Positions 15,751 to 22,990 of a stretch of DNA of 32,600 nt are shown here, piece after piece. A program made the position numbers and the translations under genes. Source of the stretch: JACPFV01 sp035526825 (GTDB lineage Bacteria; Pseudomonadota; Gammaproteobacteria; Nevskiales; Nevskiaceae). The DNA lies in contig DATLBT010000141.1 in assembly GCA_035526825.1 (NCBI GenBank), positions 1 to 32,600 on the forward strand, read 5' to 3'. Within the stretch, counting starts at the first letter, position 1. Every line of letters begins with the position of its first letter. The notes beneath the pieces are model-generated. The model did no database searches and was not told the origin of the DNA. It was given only the letters and a program-made list of their open reading frames with translations.

Positions 15751-16605
15751 CGCGGCGCGCACCTGGTCGATAAAGTTTGAGCGATCGGCGCTCTTGATCT
15801 CAAAGAACAGATTTGCGCCGGCATTCAGCACGGCCAAGTCGACGAACTGGTTACTCACCGGCCTTAGCCGCAGGGCCTTGAGTGCGGCCTCTAAAGAGCG
15901 AAGGATCGACTCATGCCGTTGCGTGGCGTGGCGGAGTTTTTCGTGGGTAACTAGATGAGCTGCAGTGACAGCGCAGCGCGGCGCCAGCAAATCGCGAGCT
16001 GGCGGCGCTAACGGCTTGAAGATCGGCATCATCAGAGAGCGTTCAGCACTCCCGCGCGGCACCAGGATCTCGGCCGCCAATTCAAAGGGGTCCTCTTCAT
16101 CGAACGTGAACAGCTCGTCTCGCGCGAGATAGGCACGCACGTAACCTAGCGCAGCTCCGAGACTTGTACCTTCGAACGGCGGCCGAGTCGATGTAGATAT
16201 CTGTAGAACCCGATTGTTTAGTCGCTCGGCAGCCTCTCGGGAACAAACACTCGTAGCGGCATGCGCCCTTACTTTAGCCAGCATGCATACCTGCATTTTG
16301 GTTGCCGGACGAAGCCCCAGTGGGAAGCGGGACTTACTGGGAAGTGCACATTTGCGACTCGACGGGAGCGAGATGACCTCCCCACCCAAAGACTCTGCGC
16401 ACAGCACGACATGTCCGGCACATTCACGATCCCGTAGGATCGCACCTACCCGCAGGCAGCCGCGCACAAACTGTCGAGCGGCGCCCTCTTCAACCCACCA
16501 CACCAAATCTCCCACGGCACAGCTGCTCAAATTGCCGGACGCCACTATTAGGCGATTGAGTGGCCGTCGCCGGCCGCCCAGCACCGTAAAAAGTGCTTTT
16601 GACAC
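15415..16605 (-). CDS. Putative PD-(D/E)XK nuclease
   Basis: 396 residues from GTG 16605, 10 bp after the SNF2 stop. The frame is open farther upstream, but that part is antisense-free overlap with the helicase gene and has no sensible content. The N-terminal about 200 residues are unrecognised. The C-terminal part shows a restriction-type core: FVDLAVLN (D256), FFEIKSAD (E269, K271), a following helix with QVRAALAQLLEYG, then RFVLIAL and IHLLLW strands. This D-(x12)-ExK plus Q-rich helix pattern is typical of PD-(D/E)XK nucleases. It is the last gene of the XRE-unknown-ParB-SNF2-nuclease operon. Its final 336 bp overlap the methyltransferase gene on the other strand. Most likely it is the DNA-cutting subunit. 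The start codon is uncertain. Confidence 0.75.
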   Translation of the reverse strand: MSKALFTVLGGRRRPLNRLIVASGNLSSCAVGDLVWWVEEGAARQFVRGCLRVGAILRDRECAGHVVLCAESLGGEVISLPSSRKCALPSKSRFPLGLRPATKMQVCMLAKVRAHAATSVCSREAAERLNNRVLQISTSTRPPFEGTSLGAALGYVRAYLARDELFTFDEEDPFELAAEILVPRGSAERSLMMPIFKPLAPPARDLLAPRCAVTAAHLVTHEKLRHATQRHESILRSLEAALKALRLRPVSNQFVDLAVLNAGANLFFEIKSADRSNFIDQVRAALAQLLEYGHRMRLRNPRSRFVLIALVERPGCEDLEAFAKSFLSRHDIHLLLWRGDSALAVDVRSLLGNLPKGGKDDVRDRQKVSDVYRANGKTRAGLNGFHEASNRMVSKA

Positions 16606-16615
16606 GAAAACGAAG

Positions 16616-18319
16616 TCAGCGCTCAGAAGGCTCTCCGAGAGCCTCGAGGAAACGCTCACGGGTGATCGGATCAGAAATCTGGTCGCCGAGCAACGATCGA
16701 CCAGCCCGTTCCTTGCCGAGCAACCTGTCGAACTCCGACGATTCGATCGTGTTCTTCGCAATCAGGACGTGCGATATCACTTCATCGGTCTGCCCTCGCC
16801 GATGAATGCGATCGACACTTTGCATGTAATGGGCGGCTTGATTGGAAAGCGATTCGTAAATTGCATGATGAGCTGCAGTTAGAGTGATGCCTGCCCCTGC
16901 AGCCGCCGCATTCCCCACGAACATTCGGATACCTGGGTTCTTTTGGAATTCGTTGATAGCGCGGATTCGCTCATCGATCGAAGAGACGGTTCCATCGATT
17001 CGCACGACGCCGAGCGCTTGATATCGACTGACGATCGCCTCAATACTTGCTCGATAAAATGACCACACCACCACCTTTTTTCCCTGTGCCCCGACGAGGT
17101 CTTCGCTCAACCGATCCAGCGCCCTGAGCTTTGCAGGCACCTCCGCATAGAGAGGGTCGAGGCCGCCAGGATGCGAGCAGATCTGCAGAAGTCGCACGCG
17201 TCGCGTTAGAAAGTGAGTAAGGCGATGGGCAAACTCGCGGTCATCGACGCTCCGCACCTCCATCATCAGATCCGTCCGCATGGCGTCGTACATTTTCTGC
17301 TGCTCAGGCGCGAGGGGCACGTACGTTTTTTCGATCAGCTTGTCGGGCAGTGTGGGCAGCACGTCGCGCTTAAGCCTCCGCAGATAGACGGCTCCTTTTA
17401 GCAATGTGGCAACCTCGTCGGCCGGAGCGTCTTTCGACGGGCGGGACCCCGAAAAAGTCGCGCCTTCGTCAGCGATATCGACCTGGTTAACGATATCGAA
17501 TGGGCGATTCGGGGCGGGCGTCCCACACAGAACCACGGCGCGCGCGCAGAAAGGCCGTAGTGCGAGAACCGCTTGTGAACGAACCGCCTCGGGGTTCTTC
17601 ACCATGTAGGACTCATCCACAACCAGGAGGTAGCGCCCCTTACGGGCGTTCAGCACGGTTTTCAGAAGCGTGGTTTCTCGCGCAGCAACGTCATAGCTCA
17701 CCAGCAGCACGTCGTGTGGTGCCAGTAAGAAACGTCTTCGCTGAGCGGCAGTGCCGCTCGCGGTAGCCACTCGAACGCCAGCGTCCAGGAAGGCGCTGCA
17801 CTCTCCTGCCCATGAGGCTAATACCGATTTGGGCGCAATAACCAGAAGCCGCTCGACATCCCCCCTGGCGCGCAGCACCTCGAACCCAGCCAGCGTAGAG
17901 ATCGTCTTGCCGGTGCCCTGTTCGTCGAACAAGGAGATGCCTCGCAGCGAAGGGGCCGCTATCGCAGCGGCAGCCTCGAGCTGATGTCGATCTAGTCGCG
18001 ATGACTTCGCGTAATCCCCTAAGGAGGTTTCGGGGCACTCGAGAGCCCCCGCAACCTCGAGGCGGGCGCGCTGTTGCGCAGCTCGCTGGTCGCGCTGCCT
18101 TTGGGCGATCTGCAAAATGTCGGTGTCCCAGTGGGCCTCGTCTTCTGGCACCGCAAGGAGCACATCTGCTGCGGCATCAATCCCGGCAATGACTCGCGTT
18201 CCAGACACTGTCGCGCGATCGGCCAACATGGACGTGAGGGCGATCAAAGACGGCACCTTGTCCACACCATGAGGCGCCGTTATAGAAAGCCCCCGACTGT
18301 GGCGGGTGATTTGGATCAC
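16616..18319 (-). CDS. SNF2-family DNA-dependent ATPase
   Basis: 567 residues. An N-terminal segment of about 105 residues is unrecognised. The two RecA-like lobes follow: Walker A DEQGTGKT (132-139; most SNF2 proteins have DEMGLGKT), Walker B VVDESYMVKN (233-242), GTPAPN (266-271), the lobe 2 start KKVVVWSFYR, GNAAAAGAGITLTAA and VDRIHRRGQ (motif VI). The helicase core looks complete and nothing is fused at the C terminus. It starts at GTG 18319, overlapping the ParB stop by 4 nt (GTGA), and ends 10 bp before the nuclease. It is probably the motor that moves on or remodels DNA for the adjacent nuclease. Confidence 0.92.
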   Translation of the reverse strand: MIQITRHSRGLSITAPHGVDKVPSLIALTSMLADRATVSGTRVIAGIDAAADVLLAVPEDEAHWDTDILQIAQRQRDQRAAQQRARLEVAGALECPETSLGDYAKSSRLDRHQLEAAAAIAAPSLRGISLFDEQGTGKTISTLAGFEVLRARGDVERLLVIAPKSVLASWAGECSAFLDAGVRVATASGTAAQRRRFLLAPHDVLLVSYDVAARETTLLKTVLNARKGRYLLVVDESYMVKNPEAVRSQAVLALRPFCARAVVLCGTPAPNRPFDIVNQVDIADEGATFSGSRPSKDAPADEVATLLKGAVYLRRLKRDVLPTLPDKLIEKTYVPLAPEQQKMYDAMRTDLMMEVRSVDDREFAHRLTHFLTRRVRLLQICSHPGGLDPLYAEVPAKLRALDRLSEDLVGAQGKKVVVWSFYRASIEAIVSRYQALGVVRIDGTVSSIDERIRAINEFQKNPGIRMFVGNAAAAGAGITLTAAHHAIYESLSNQAAHYMQSVDRIHRRGQTDEVISHVLIAKNTIESSEFDRLLGKERAGRSLLGDQISDPITRERFLEALGEPSER

Positions 18320-19584
18320 GGGCGCCGCTTCGTAGTCGCCTTCTCGCCACTCTTATGGGCTATTACCAGTCGCAATGCTTGCTCCAGCTTGTTCAGGGAG
18401 GCCTCCGACAGGTCCGCAACCTGCTTCGTCGTCATCCCTTCCAACCATTCGACCATCTGGTTAATTTGGGAGACCGGATCGCTCAGCCCGCCCGGAACCT
18501 TTTGGGCCTTTTCCTGAAATGCTTGAAGCAGGTCTTGGTTGGCTGAACCTAGTGCCTTATTTTTGGTCAGCCTGTCCAACCCATTCACCAACCGGCGAAG
18601 TGCAGGGTTTGGATCGGATGCTCCGCCGGCGTTGGACATGTCGAGGATGGCCATGGCCTCTTGCAGCGCGTGAGGGCCTGACCCGTTCGATAAGGTCTGC
18701 CAGGCGTCCGCGTTGTCGTACATCTCATCGAGCCGAATAACATCCGAGGATCTAGTGAAGGTATGGCCTTTATGGTTCTCGGGCTCATACCCCTTCAGAA
18801 GACATGTGAAGACCCTCTCCCTGAAGGCAGCCTCATTAAATCTCGCCCCGTAGTTCCTCATCATTTCGTCGAACATGATGAAGTTGCGGTACGCGAACTG
18901 CTTTGCGTTGTGCGTCTCGTTATGAAAGCGGAGAAAGCGCTCGCACAGACGAGCAGCTTTCACCCATTTATCGAGGTAACGCCAGGGCATGCCGTACTTC
19001 TGAACCAGCTCGTCCTTTTCCAGACCTTTCTCGTCGGAGTCTTTATAAACCGCGCGAGCACGGATGTAATAAGGCCATTGAACCTGCATATCCGCCGCGA
19101 AATTGAACTCCGTGATGATCGCGTCTTCCACGTCAGTGGTGGTGTTTTTTTGAAGAACATGAACCGGCACCCTCTTGTAGGCGTCCTTGTTCTTCTTATC
19201 GCTCGCCAAAAATGCGCAGGCGTAGTAACGCCGGTTGCCATCCAACAGTTTCTTGTCGTAGGTCAGAACAAGAGGGACGCGAACTCCATTTTTTGCGATG
19301 TTCGCGGCCAATTCCTTGATCTTCAGCCCCTCCTTTTCATCATCGTCGGTGAGGACTAGCTGGCACATCTCTTCATTGGTCGGCTCGCGCGCGAAATTGT
19401 CGTAAAACTGTTCGCGCAACAGCTCGATTCTCGGATTGCCGAGCCATCCGACAATGGTGTCGAGTTCAACCTCCCCCTTCCAGACAGGAATTACCTTGTC
19501 ATGAAATTTCTGTTCGACCAGGACGGGCTTTTCCGGGGAAACGACCATCCAGCTGGGCGGTGTCGTATCAATTGTTTTTGCCAT
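18316..19584 (-). CDS. ParB/sulfiredoxin-fold domain protein
   Basis: 422 residues. The ParB N-terminal-like domain is at about 85-130, with IAKNGVRVPLVLT followed by LDGNRRYYA (114-122), equivalent to the GxRR nucleotide-binding loop of ParB/RepB/Srx proteins. The rest is mostly helical. There is no obvious ParB-type central HTH and no partner ParA, so chromosome or plasmid partition is unlikely. Related ParB-like domains occur in DNA-modification systems such as Dnd and Dpd. A good ribosome-binding site (GGAG, 8 nt spacing) precedes ATG 19584, which lies inside the 3' end of the upstream gene (17-bp overlap). It may be a DNA-loading or nucleotide-switch subunit of the restriction-like complex, which is inference. 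Confidence 0.8.
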   Translation of the reverse strand: MAKTIDTTPPSWMVVSPEKPVLVEQKFHDKVIPVWKGEVELDTIVGWLGNPRIELLREQFYDNFAREPTNEEMCQLVLTDDDEKEGLKIKELAANIAKNGVRVPLVLTYDKKLLDGNRRYYACAFLASDKKNKDAYKRVPVHVLQKNTTTDVEDAIITEFNFAADMQVQWPYYIRARAVYKDSDEKGLEKDELVQKYGMPWRYLDKWVKAARLCERFLRFHNETHNAKQFAYRNFIMFDEMMRNYGARFNEAAFRERVFTCLLKGYEPENHKGHTFTRSSDVIRLDEMYDNADAWQTLSNGSGPHALQEAMAILDMSNAGGASDPNPALRRLVNGLDRLTKNKALGSANQDLLQAFQEKAQKVPGGLSDPVSQINQMVEWLEGMTTKQVADLSEASLNKLEQALRLVIAHKSGEKATTKRRP

Positions 19585-20521
19585 GCGTCTTCTCCACGAC
19601 TAAATGTTTGACCTGTAGATGAGCGACGCACCGAGGAGCGTCCTCGTGCGCCTGTAGATCGTTGGTTATTCGCAAAGTGCGGCACGAGTCATATAGGCGC
19701 TTCGGTGCATCGTTTGCGTTTAACCCCGGGATCGTCGGCGGAACCCTTGGGAATCCGGCTTGTCGAGCGAACTCAGGCATTCGTCCCCGATCGGCTCGCT
19801 CATCGGAATCCCCACACCAGTACCGGTTCAGGATTGCGATAACCTTGCGCAGATCACTTGGCGACAGCTGAAACCCGGTCATCGCCTGCTGCATGTTCAG
19901 GGTATTGGCCAGCTTCTCGAAGCTGTAGCGCTCGCCGGGCCCCTGAATGGGCCGTAGATGTTCGAGCTGGGCCATCGCCCAGGCAGCACGCCAACATGCA
20001 GGGTCGTACGTCGGATCCCCGTCTAGTCGTGTTTCCCAGTCCTCGAGCAGCGTGACGACTTTGTTCAACTCCGCGACGGAACGGCCAGCGATCTGCATTG
20101 CGACTTCGCGATTCCGCTGCGAAACATGGTTAAGAAAGGCCTCGACCGCCCCGTTATGTAGCAGCGCCTTGTCGTCGGCCACCCCGGCTACGCCCGCCAT
20201 TAGGTATGCCACACAGTCAATGCCGCTAAGAGGGCTCTGTTCCGCTCGCCGAAGCAGATATACGCGATGGAACTGGGCCAGCGCACATGCCAATGACACT
20301 GATCCGCACGGCACCCAGGGCGCGCCCGAGGGCCTCATAGACAGCGCGGGCTCAGATACGAGAACAAAAATCGTTGATCTCAGTGGTAGCGCTGTTTTGC
20401 CAATCCTGTCTGGGGAAAATACCTCTACCCCTTGAGCGTGCAGCGCCGATCGACGCAGAGCTGCCTGCACGATCTGAGCTGTCGGACTGTTTGCTGAGAT
20501 GTCCACGAGATAGAGATTCAT
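19568..20521 (-). CDS. Unknown protein of the restriction-like operon
   Basis: 317 residues that I do not recognise. The N-terminal half begins MNLYLVDISANSP and alternates hydrophobic strands and helices (STIFVLVSE, VSLACALAQFHRVYLLRR), suggesting an alpha/beta Rossmann-like fold. The C-terminal half is helical, rich in Leu, Trp and Arg (CWRAAWAMAQLEHL, LRKVIAILNRYW). No catalytic motif, signal peptide or membrane segment is seen. It is the first effector gene after the XRE regulator, 129 bp downstream of it, and its end overlaps the ParB-like gene by 17 bp. That linkage argues for a conserved functional role in the same system. Confidence 0.75.
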   Translation of the reverse strand: MNLYLVDISANSPTAQIVQAALRRSALHAQGVEVFSPDRIGKTALPLRSTIFVLVSEPALSMRPSGAPWVPCGSVSLACALAQFHRVYLLRRAEQSPLSGIDCVAYLMAGVAGVADDKALLHNGAVEAFLNHVSQRNREVAMQIAGRSVAELNKVVTLLEDWETRLDGDPTYDPACWRAAWAMAQLEHLRPIQGPGERYSFEKLANTLNMQQAMTGFQLSPSDLRKVIAILNRYWCGDSDERADRGRMPEFARQAGFPRVPPTIPGLNANDAPKRLYDSCRTLRITNDLQAHEDAPRCVAHLQVKHLVVEKTHGKNN

Positions 20522-20590
20522 GATTCGCTCATGTTCGCGGCCAATTTATAGGCCCTGCGAACCCCTATCGCCCCCAACGTTATGGGTGGT

Positions 20591-20613
20591 TTGGGGGGTA
20601 AATGGCCCCCCAA
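20591..20613. promoter_or_regulatory. GC-rich palindrome between XRE gene and effector operon
   Basis: TTGGGGGG, 7-nt loop TAAATGG, CCCCCCAA: a perfect 8-bp inverted repeat in the 129-bp gap between the XRE gene and the 317-residue gene. No T-run follows it on either strand, so it is not a standard terminator. It could be an attenuating hairpin or an operator. Confidence 0.4.
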
Positions 20614-20650
20614 GGCACCATTCAGCCGTTTCCGGCCCTAATCTCCCCCT

Positions 20651-20896
20651 TTAGAGCCGGTCCTCTTCAAAGCGCTGTACGAACGTCCTGAAGGGGAGTC
20701 CGCACGCTCTGCAGAGGTCTAGCACCTCCACCAAGTCGAGACGTCTCTCACCACGCTCAAGGCGGCTTACAAAGCTTTGGTCGACGTTAAGCCGTTTTGC
20801 CAAGGCCGCCTGGGTCAACCCCGCCTCTTCTCTTACAGCGCGCAACAACGCGTGCACACGCTTGCGCCGGCGATCCCATGGTTTCTTGCTGCCCAT
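20651..20896 (-). CDS. XRE-family regulator, likely controller (C) protein
   Basis: 81 residues, the size of restriction-modification controller proteins. A basic N terminus (KKPWDRRRKR) is followed by a Cro/CI-type HTH: LTQAALAKRLNVDQSFVSRLE (starting at 27), then GERRLDLVEVLDLCRACGL. Controller proteins bind a C-box at their own promoter, activate themselves and the nuclease, and so delay cutting until methylation is complete. A GACTATAGTC palindrome lies 11 bp before this start codon, and the gene heads the operon that ends in the nuclease. An ordinary XRE repressor is the alternative. No strong ribosome-binding site is visible, and some C genes are leaderless. Confidence 0.85.
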   Translation of the reverse strand: MGSKKPWDRRRKRVHALLRAVREEAGLTQAALAKRLNVDQSFVSRLERGERRLDLVEVLDLCRACGLPFRTFVQRFEEDRL

Positions 20897-20906
20897 GGGG
20901 TCCCGA

Positions 20907-20916
20907 GACTATAGTC
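20907..20916. promoter_or_regulatory. C-box-like operator palindrome
   Basis: GACTATAGTC is a perfect 10-bp palindrome of the GACT..AGTC form bound by restriction-modification controller proteins. It includes TATAGT, a near-consensus -10 hexamer, on the minus strand pointing at the XRE gene. The region to 20981 also holds CATATG (20925-20930) and a consensus -35 TTGACA on the plus strand (20936-20941), so it is probably a shared divergent control region for the regulator and the lipoprotein gene. A clear second half-site was not found. Confidence 0.6.
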
Positions 20917-20981
20917 AGTTTCACCATATGCAGTTTTGACATAACCTTCGGGCACAAGCCTGCACTCGGAGTAGCTTTTCA

Positions 20982-21407
20982 ATGGTGAGGACAGCCTACT
21001 TACTCCTGGCCGCCATCGTACTCGGAGGTTGCCGGCCAGCTGACCCCTCCGATGCGAAGCTCAAAGCCGACTTCATGGAGGGCCTCGATAAGTCGACGCG
21101 ACCATATCTTGATGTTGATCTTGCGGTCGTCGAAAAGCGGCAGGTTGCTGAGGACCGGTTGCATTACGTTTTGGATGTCACGTTGGTGAGGAACCAAGTG
21201 ACGCCACCAACTGATGAAATACCCCTTTTGCGCTCGCTGGCAGCCACGGAACAGGCGACCGCTCGCTTTGGCGTACGCTCGCCGTCCGGTAGCCGCGCTG
21301 TTTTGCTCCTGTCGCCTCAAGGCGCCAGCAAGACACAGCGGGTGAGCGCCGACTATCTGTTTAGGGACGGCGCGTGGGTTATTAGAAGCCAGCCGGAAGG
21401 TGGCTGA
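20982..21407 (+). CDS. Small lipoprotein of unknown function
   Basis: 141 residues. A short positive N terminus, hydrophobic core AYLLLAAIVLG and lipobox LGGC with lipidated C17 predict a lipoprotein. The mature part has KRQVAEDRLHYVLDVTLV and a C-terminal DYLFRDGAWVIRS stretch resembling NTF2-like or DUF4878-type small periplasmic folds, but I cannot assign a family. It is divergent from the XRE gene across 85 bp and may share its operator. A lipoprotein in a DNA-defence island is unexpected. Confidence 0.7.
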   Translation: MVRTAYLLLAAIVLGGCRPADPSDAKLKADFMEGLDKSTRPYLDVDLAVVEKRQVAEDRLHYVLDVTLVRNQVTPPTDEIPLLRSLAATEQATARFGVRSPSGSRAVLLLSPQGASKTQRVSADYLFRDGAWVIRSQPEGG

Positions 21408-21471
21408 TGTTTAGTCGTAGTCGCAATGCGGAGTTTGCCGTCAGCCAGTGGAAAGGCAGGGTCGCCCAGTG

Positions 21472-21846
21472 ATGCAGCAACAAGCCCCCACCCAACGTCA
21501 ACGAGGCTCAAAGAATGCGCGGAAGCGGGCAAATCGTCAGAGCGCAAAGACCAGATCCGTGATCTCGCGCCTCAAACGGGAATTTGAAGCTATGGTGCGT
21601 AGCATGCAAGGCGCTCAACACCAACGAGTCATGGAAGAGCTGGCTACATTGCCGTTGTCGGTGATTCTCAGCCGCGGTGCAGCAGCGACGTCTTCCAAGG
21701 CGACACCGCGGCACATGAGAACTTTGCTGGATATTTTGCGCGCCCGACCGAAGATGACTTTAGTGGAGGCCGCTCTTCACTCTTCGGATACCGCGCCGAA
21801 AGGTTCACGGCGGACCGTTAGGAGCAGAACACCCAGCGGCACGTAA
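21472..21846 (+). CDS. Hypothetical small basic protein
   Basis: 124 residues from ATG 21472, or 132 if GTG 21448 is used. The N terminus is rich in Gln, Arg, Lys and Ser (QRQRGSKNARKRANRQSAK), followed by a helical segment with SRLKREFEAMVRSM and MEELATLPLSVILSR. The C terminus is again basic. It looks nucleic-acid binding. I do not recognise it. It lies 64 bp after the lipoprotein gene in the same direction. Coding status rests on an uninterrupted frame and context only. Confidence 0.45.
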   Translation: MQQQAPTQRQRGSKNARKRANRQSAKTRSVISRLKREFEAMVRSMQGAQHQRVMEELATLPLSVILSRGAAATSSKATPRHMRTLLDILRARPKMTLVEAALHSSDTAPKGSRRTVRSRTPSGT

Positions 21847-21944
21847 GTGGGGAAGAGTGATTTCCGTTATCAGTTACCGCAACTCCCCCGCAAGTCTGTA
21901 AACCGCCCCCTGCGAACACGCGCTCAGCCGACGACCTGAGAACA

Positions 21945-22334
21945 ATGGTGTGGATGATCGAACCGCTTCGTAGGCGCCGGAGGGATACCAATGCTTTGCT
22001 CGTGGCCCTTAGAATTGCGCGGCACTGGGGCCTTTCGCCAATTCAGGCAGCGCGGCTGCTCGCCCTAGATCCGCAGACTTTGCACCAACATCATTTGCGT
22101 CTACGGTCAGGACGTCTGATGCGGCCGTTACCGCCCAACGTCCTTTATCGAGTCGGCCACGTACTCGCCCTGTGGCGGAGCATGTTCATACTATTGGGAA
22201 AGAGCCATGGAAATTGGCTCAGATCATCAAACCCGGTTCTCAGGGGGCGACGCCCGGTTCGGCTGCTGGTCAGCGGGAGAGAGCGTGATTTGATAGCCCT
22301 GAGGCTATTGCTCAAGGGTGCCATCAATAATTGA
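21945..22334 (+). CDS. DUF2384/MbcA-ParS-like antitoxin-type protein
   Basis: 129 residues. The basic N terminus leads to an HTH-like region (LSPIQAARLLALDPQTLHQHH, starting near residue 30). The C-terminal half resembles the Xre/MbcA/ParS toxin-binding domain: RVGHVLALWRSMFILLGKS, then NWLRSSNPVLRGRRPVRLLVSG. Such proteins normally partner RES-domain NAD-degrading toxins, but no RES gene is adjacent. It may be an orphan antitoxin or a regulator. ATG 21945 and ATG 21954 are both possible starts, and neither has a strong ribosome-binding site. Confidence 0.6.
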   Translation: MVWMIEPLRRRRRDTNALLVALRIARHWGLSPIQAARLLALDPQTLHQHHLRLRSGRLMRPLPPNVLYRVGHVLALWRSMFILLGKSHGNWLRSSNPVLRGRRPVRLLVSGRERDLIALRLLLKGAINN

Positions 22335-22367
22335 AGTGTGGCTGAGATCGAAGCCAAGGCAAGCCAT

Positions 22368-22940
22368 TTACGCGCCCCGCTCCTTCCATTTTAGTTCGGC
22401 ATACGTCTTTTTCATCACGCCATTGTTCAAACGGAGGCCTAGGCTCTTCCCAATTATCTTTGCAATACCCCAAAGGCCTTCAGGGTGGTTCGGGAACGCG
22501 TCCATGTAGTCCGCGATGGAAATGGCCCTGATCATCTCAGCTGGATCATCGTAGCCAGATGGTGACTTAACCCCATAACTTATTGGCGTTGGCTGTTTGG
22601 TATCGACTGAAAGTCCTCCAAACACTGGCGCCTGGGCATGAACATGAGTCAGCGGCATCGCAATGGCGACGTCGTAAACCAACGAATTGACTTCCACCCA
22701 CGAATGATCAAAGAAGCCTTCTTGATTTTTGCACTCACCGATGTAGGGCTGCGCCTCGACGTCCTGCTCCCTGAGCAAGACAGTCGATACAGCTGTAGTG
22801 GCATGGCACGCGCCTTGCCACTGTGCTCCGTCAACGAAAGCAAGCACGCCAGCCAAGGTCCGCGCCAACTTGTATTCAGCGGGCCCGGAAACTGGCCAGG
22901 CAACGATCGCTTGGTGCCACCGTGTGTAATCGATCCTCAT
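22368..22940 (-). CDS. Possible transglutaminase-fold cysteine protein
   Basis: 190 residues from ATG 22940, with a GTG start 17 codons earlier as alternative. A plausible Cys-His-Asp triad in the transglutaminase/papain-like order is visible: GACHATT (C45), FFDHSWVEV (H79) and VYDVAIAMP (D90). The His sits in the usual DHxWxE context on the strand before the Asp. No signal peptide is present. The family is not certain. It converges on the DUF2384-like gene and is followed upstream by the recombinase operon. It could be a protease, a transglutaminase or an inactive relative. Confidence 0.5.
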   Translation of the reverse strand: MRIDYTRWHQAIVAWPVSGPAEYKLARTLAGVLAFVDGAQWQGACHATTAVSTVLLREQDVEAQPYIGECKNQEGFFDHSWVEVNSLVYDVAIAMPLTHVHAQAPVFGGLSVDTKQPTPISYGVKSPSGYDDPAEMIRAISIADYMDAFPNHPEGLWGIAKIIGKSLGLRLNNGVMKKTYAELKWKERGA

Positions 22941-22990
22941 AGGCGCTTTATTCCCCACCGCATCCGCCGTATTGCGACCGCAGCGATCCA

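Noticed and set aside
16606..16761. 52-codon N-terminal extension of the nuclease frame
   Set aside because: It overlaps the SNF2 3' end in another frame. A GTG start at 16605, right after the SNF2 stop, gives a better operon layout.
18316..19584. Plasmid partition locus (ParB)
   Set aside because: No ParA gene, no parS-like array and no clear ParB HTH. The gene is embedded in an operon with SNF2 and nuclease genes.
13702..20521. Assignment to DISARM, BREX, Dnd/Ssp or Dpd
   Set aside because: DISARM needs DrmA/DrmB, BREX needs PglZ/BrxC, Dnd/Ssp needs the sulfur-transfer genes and Dpd needs the TGT-like DpdA. None is present. Only isolated domain types are shared.
20591..20613. Rho-independent terminator after the XRE gene
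   Set aside because: The palindrome is perfect, but neither strand has the following T-run.
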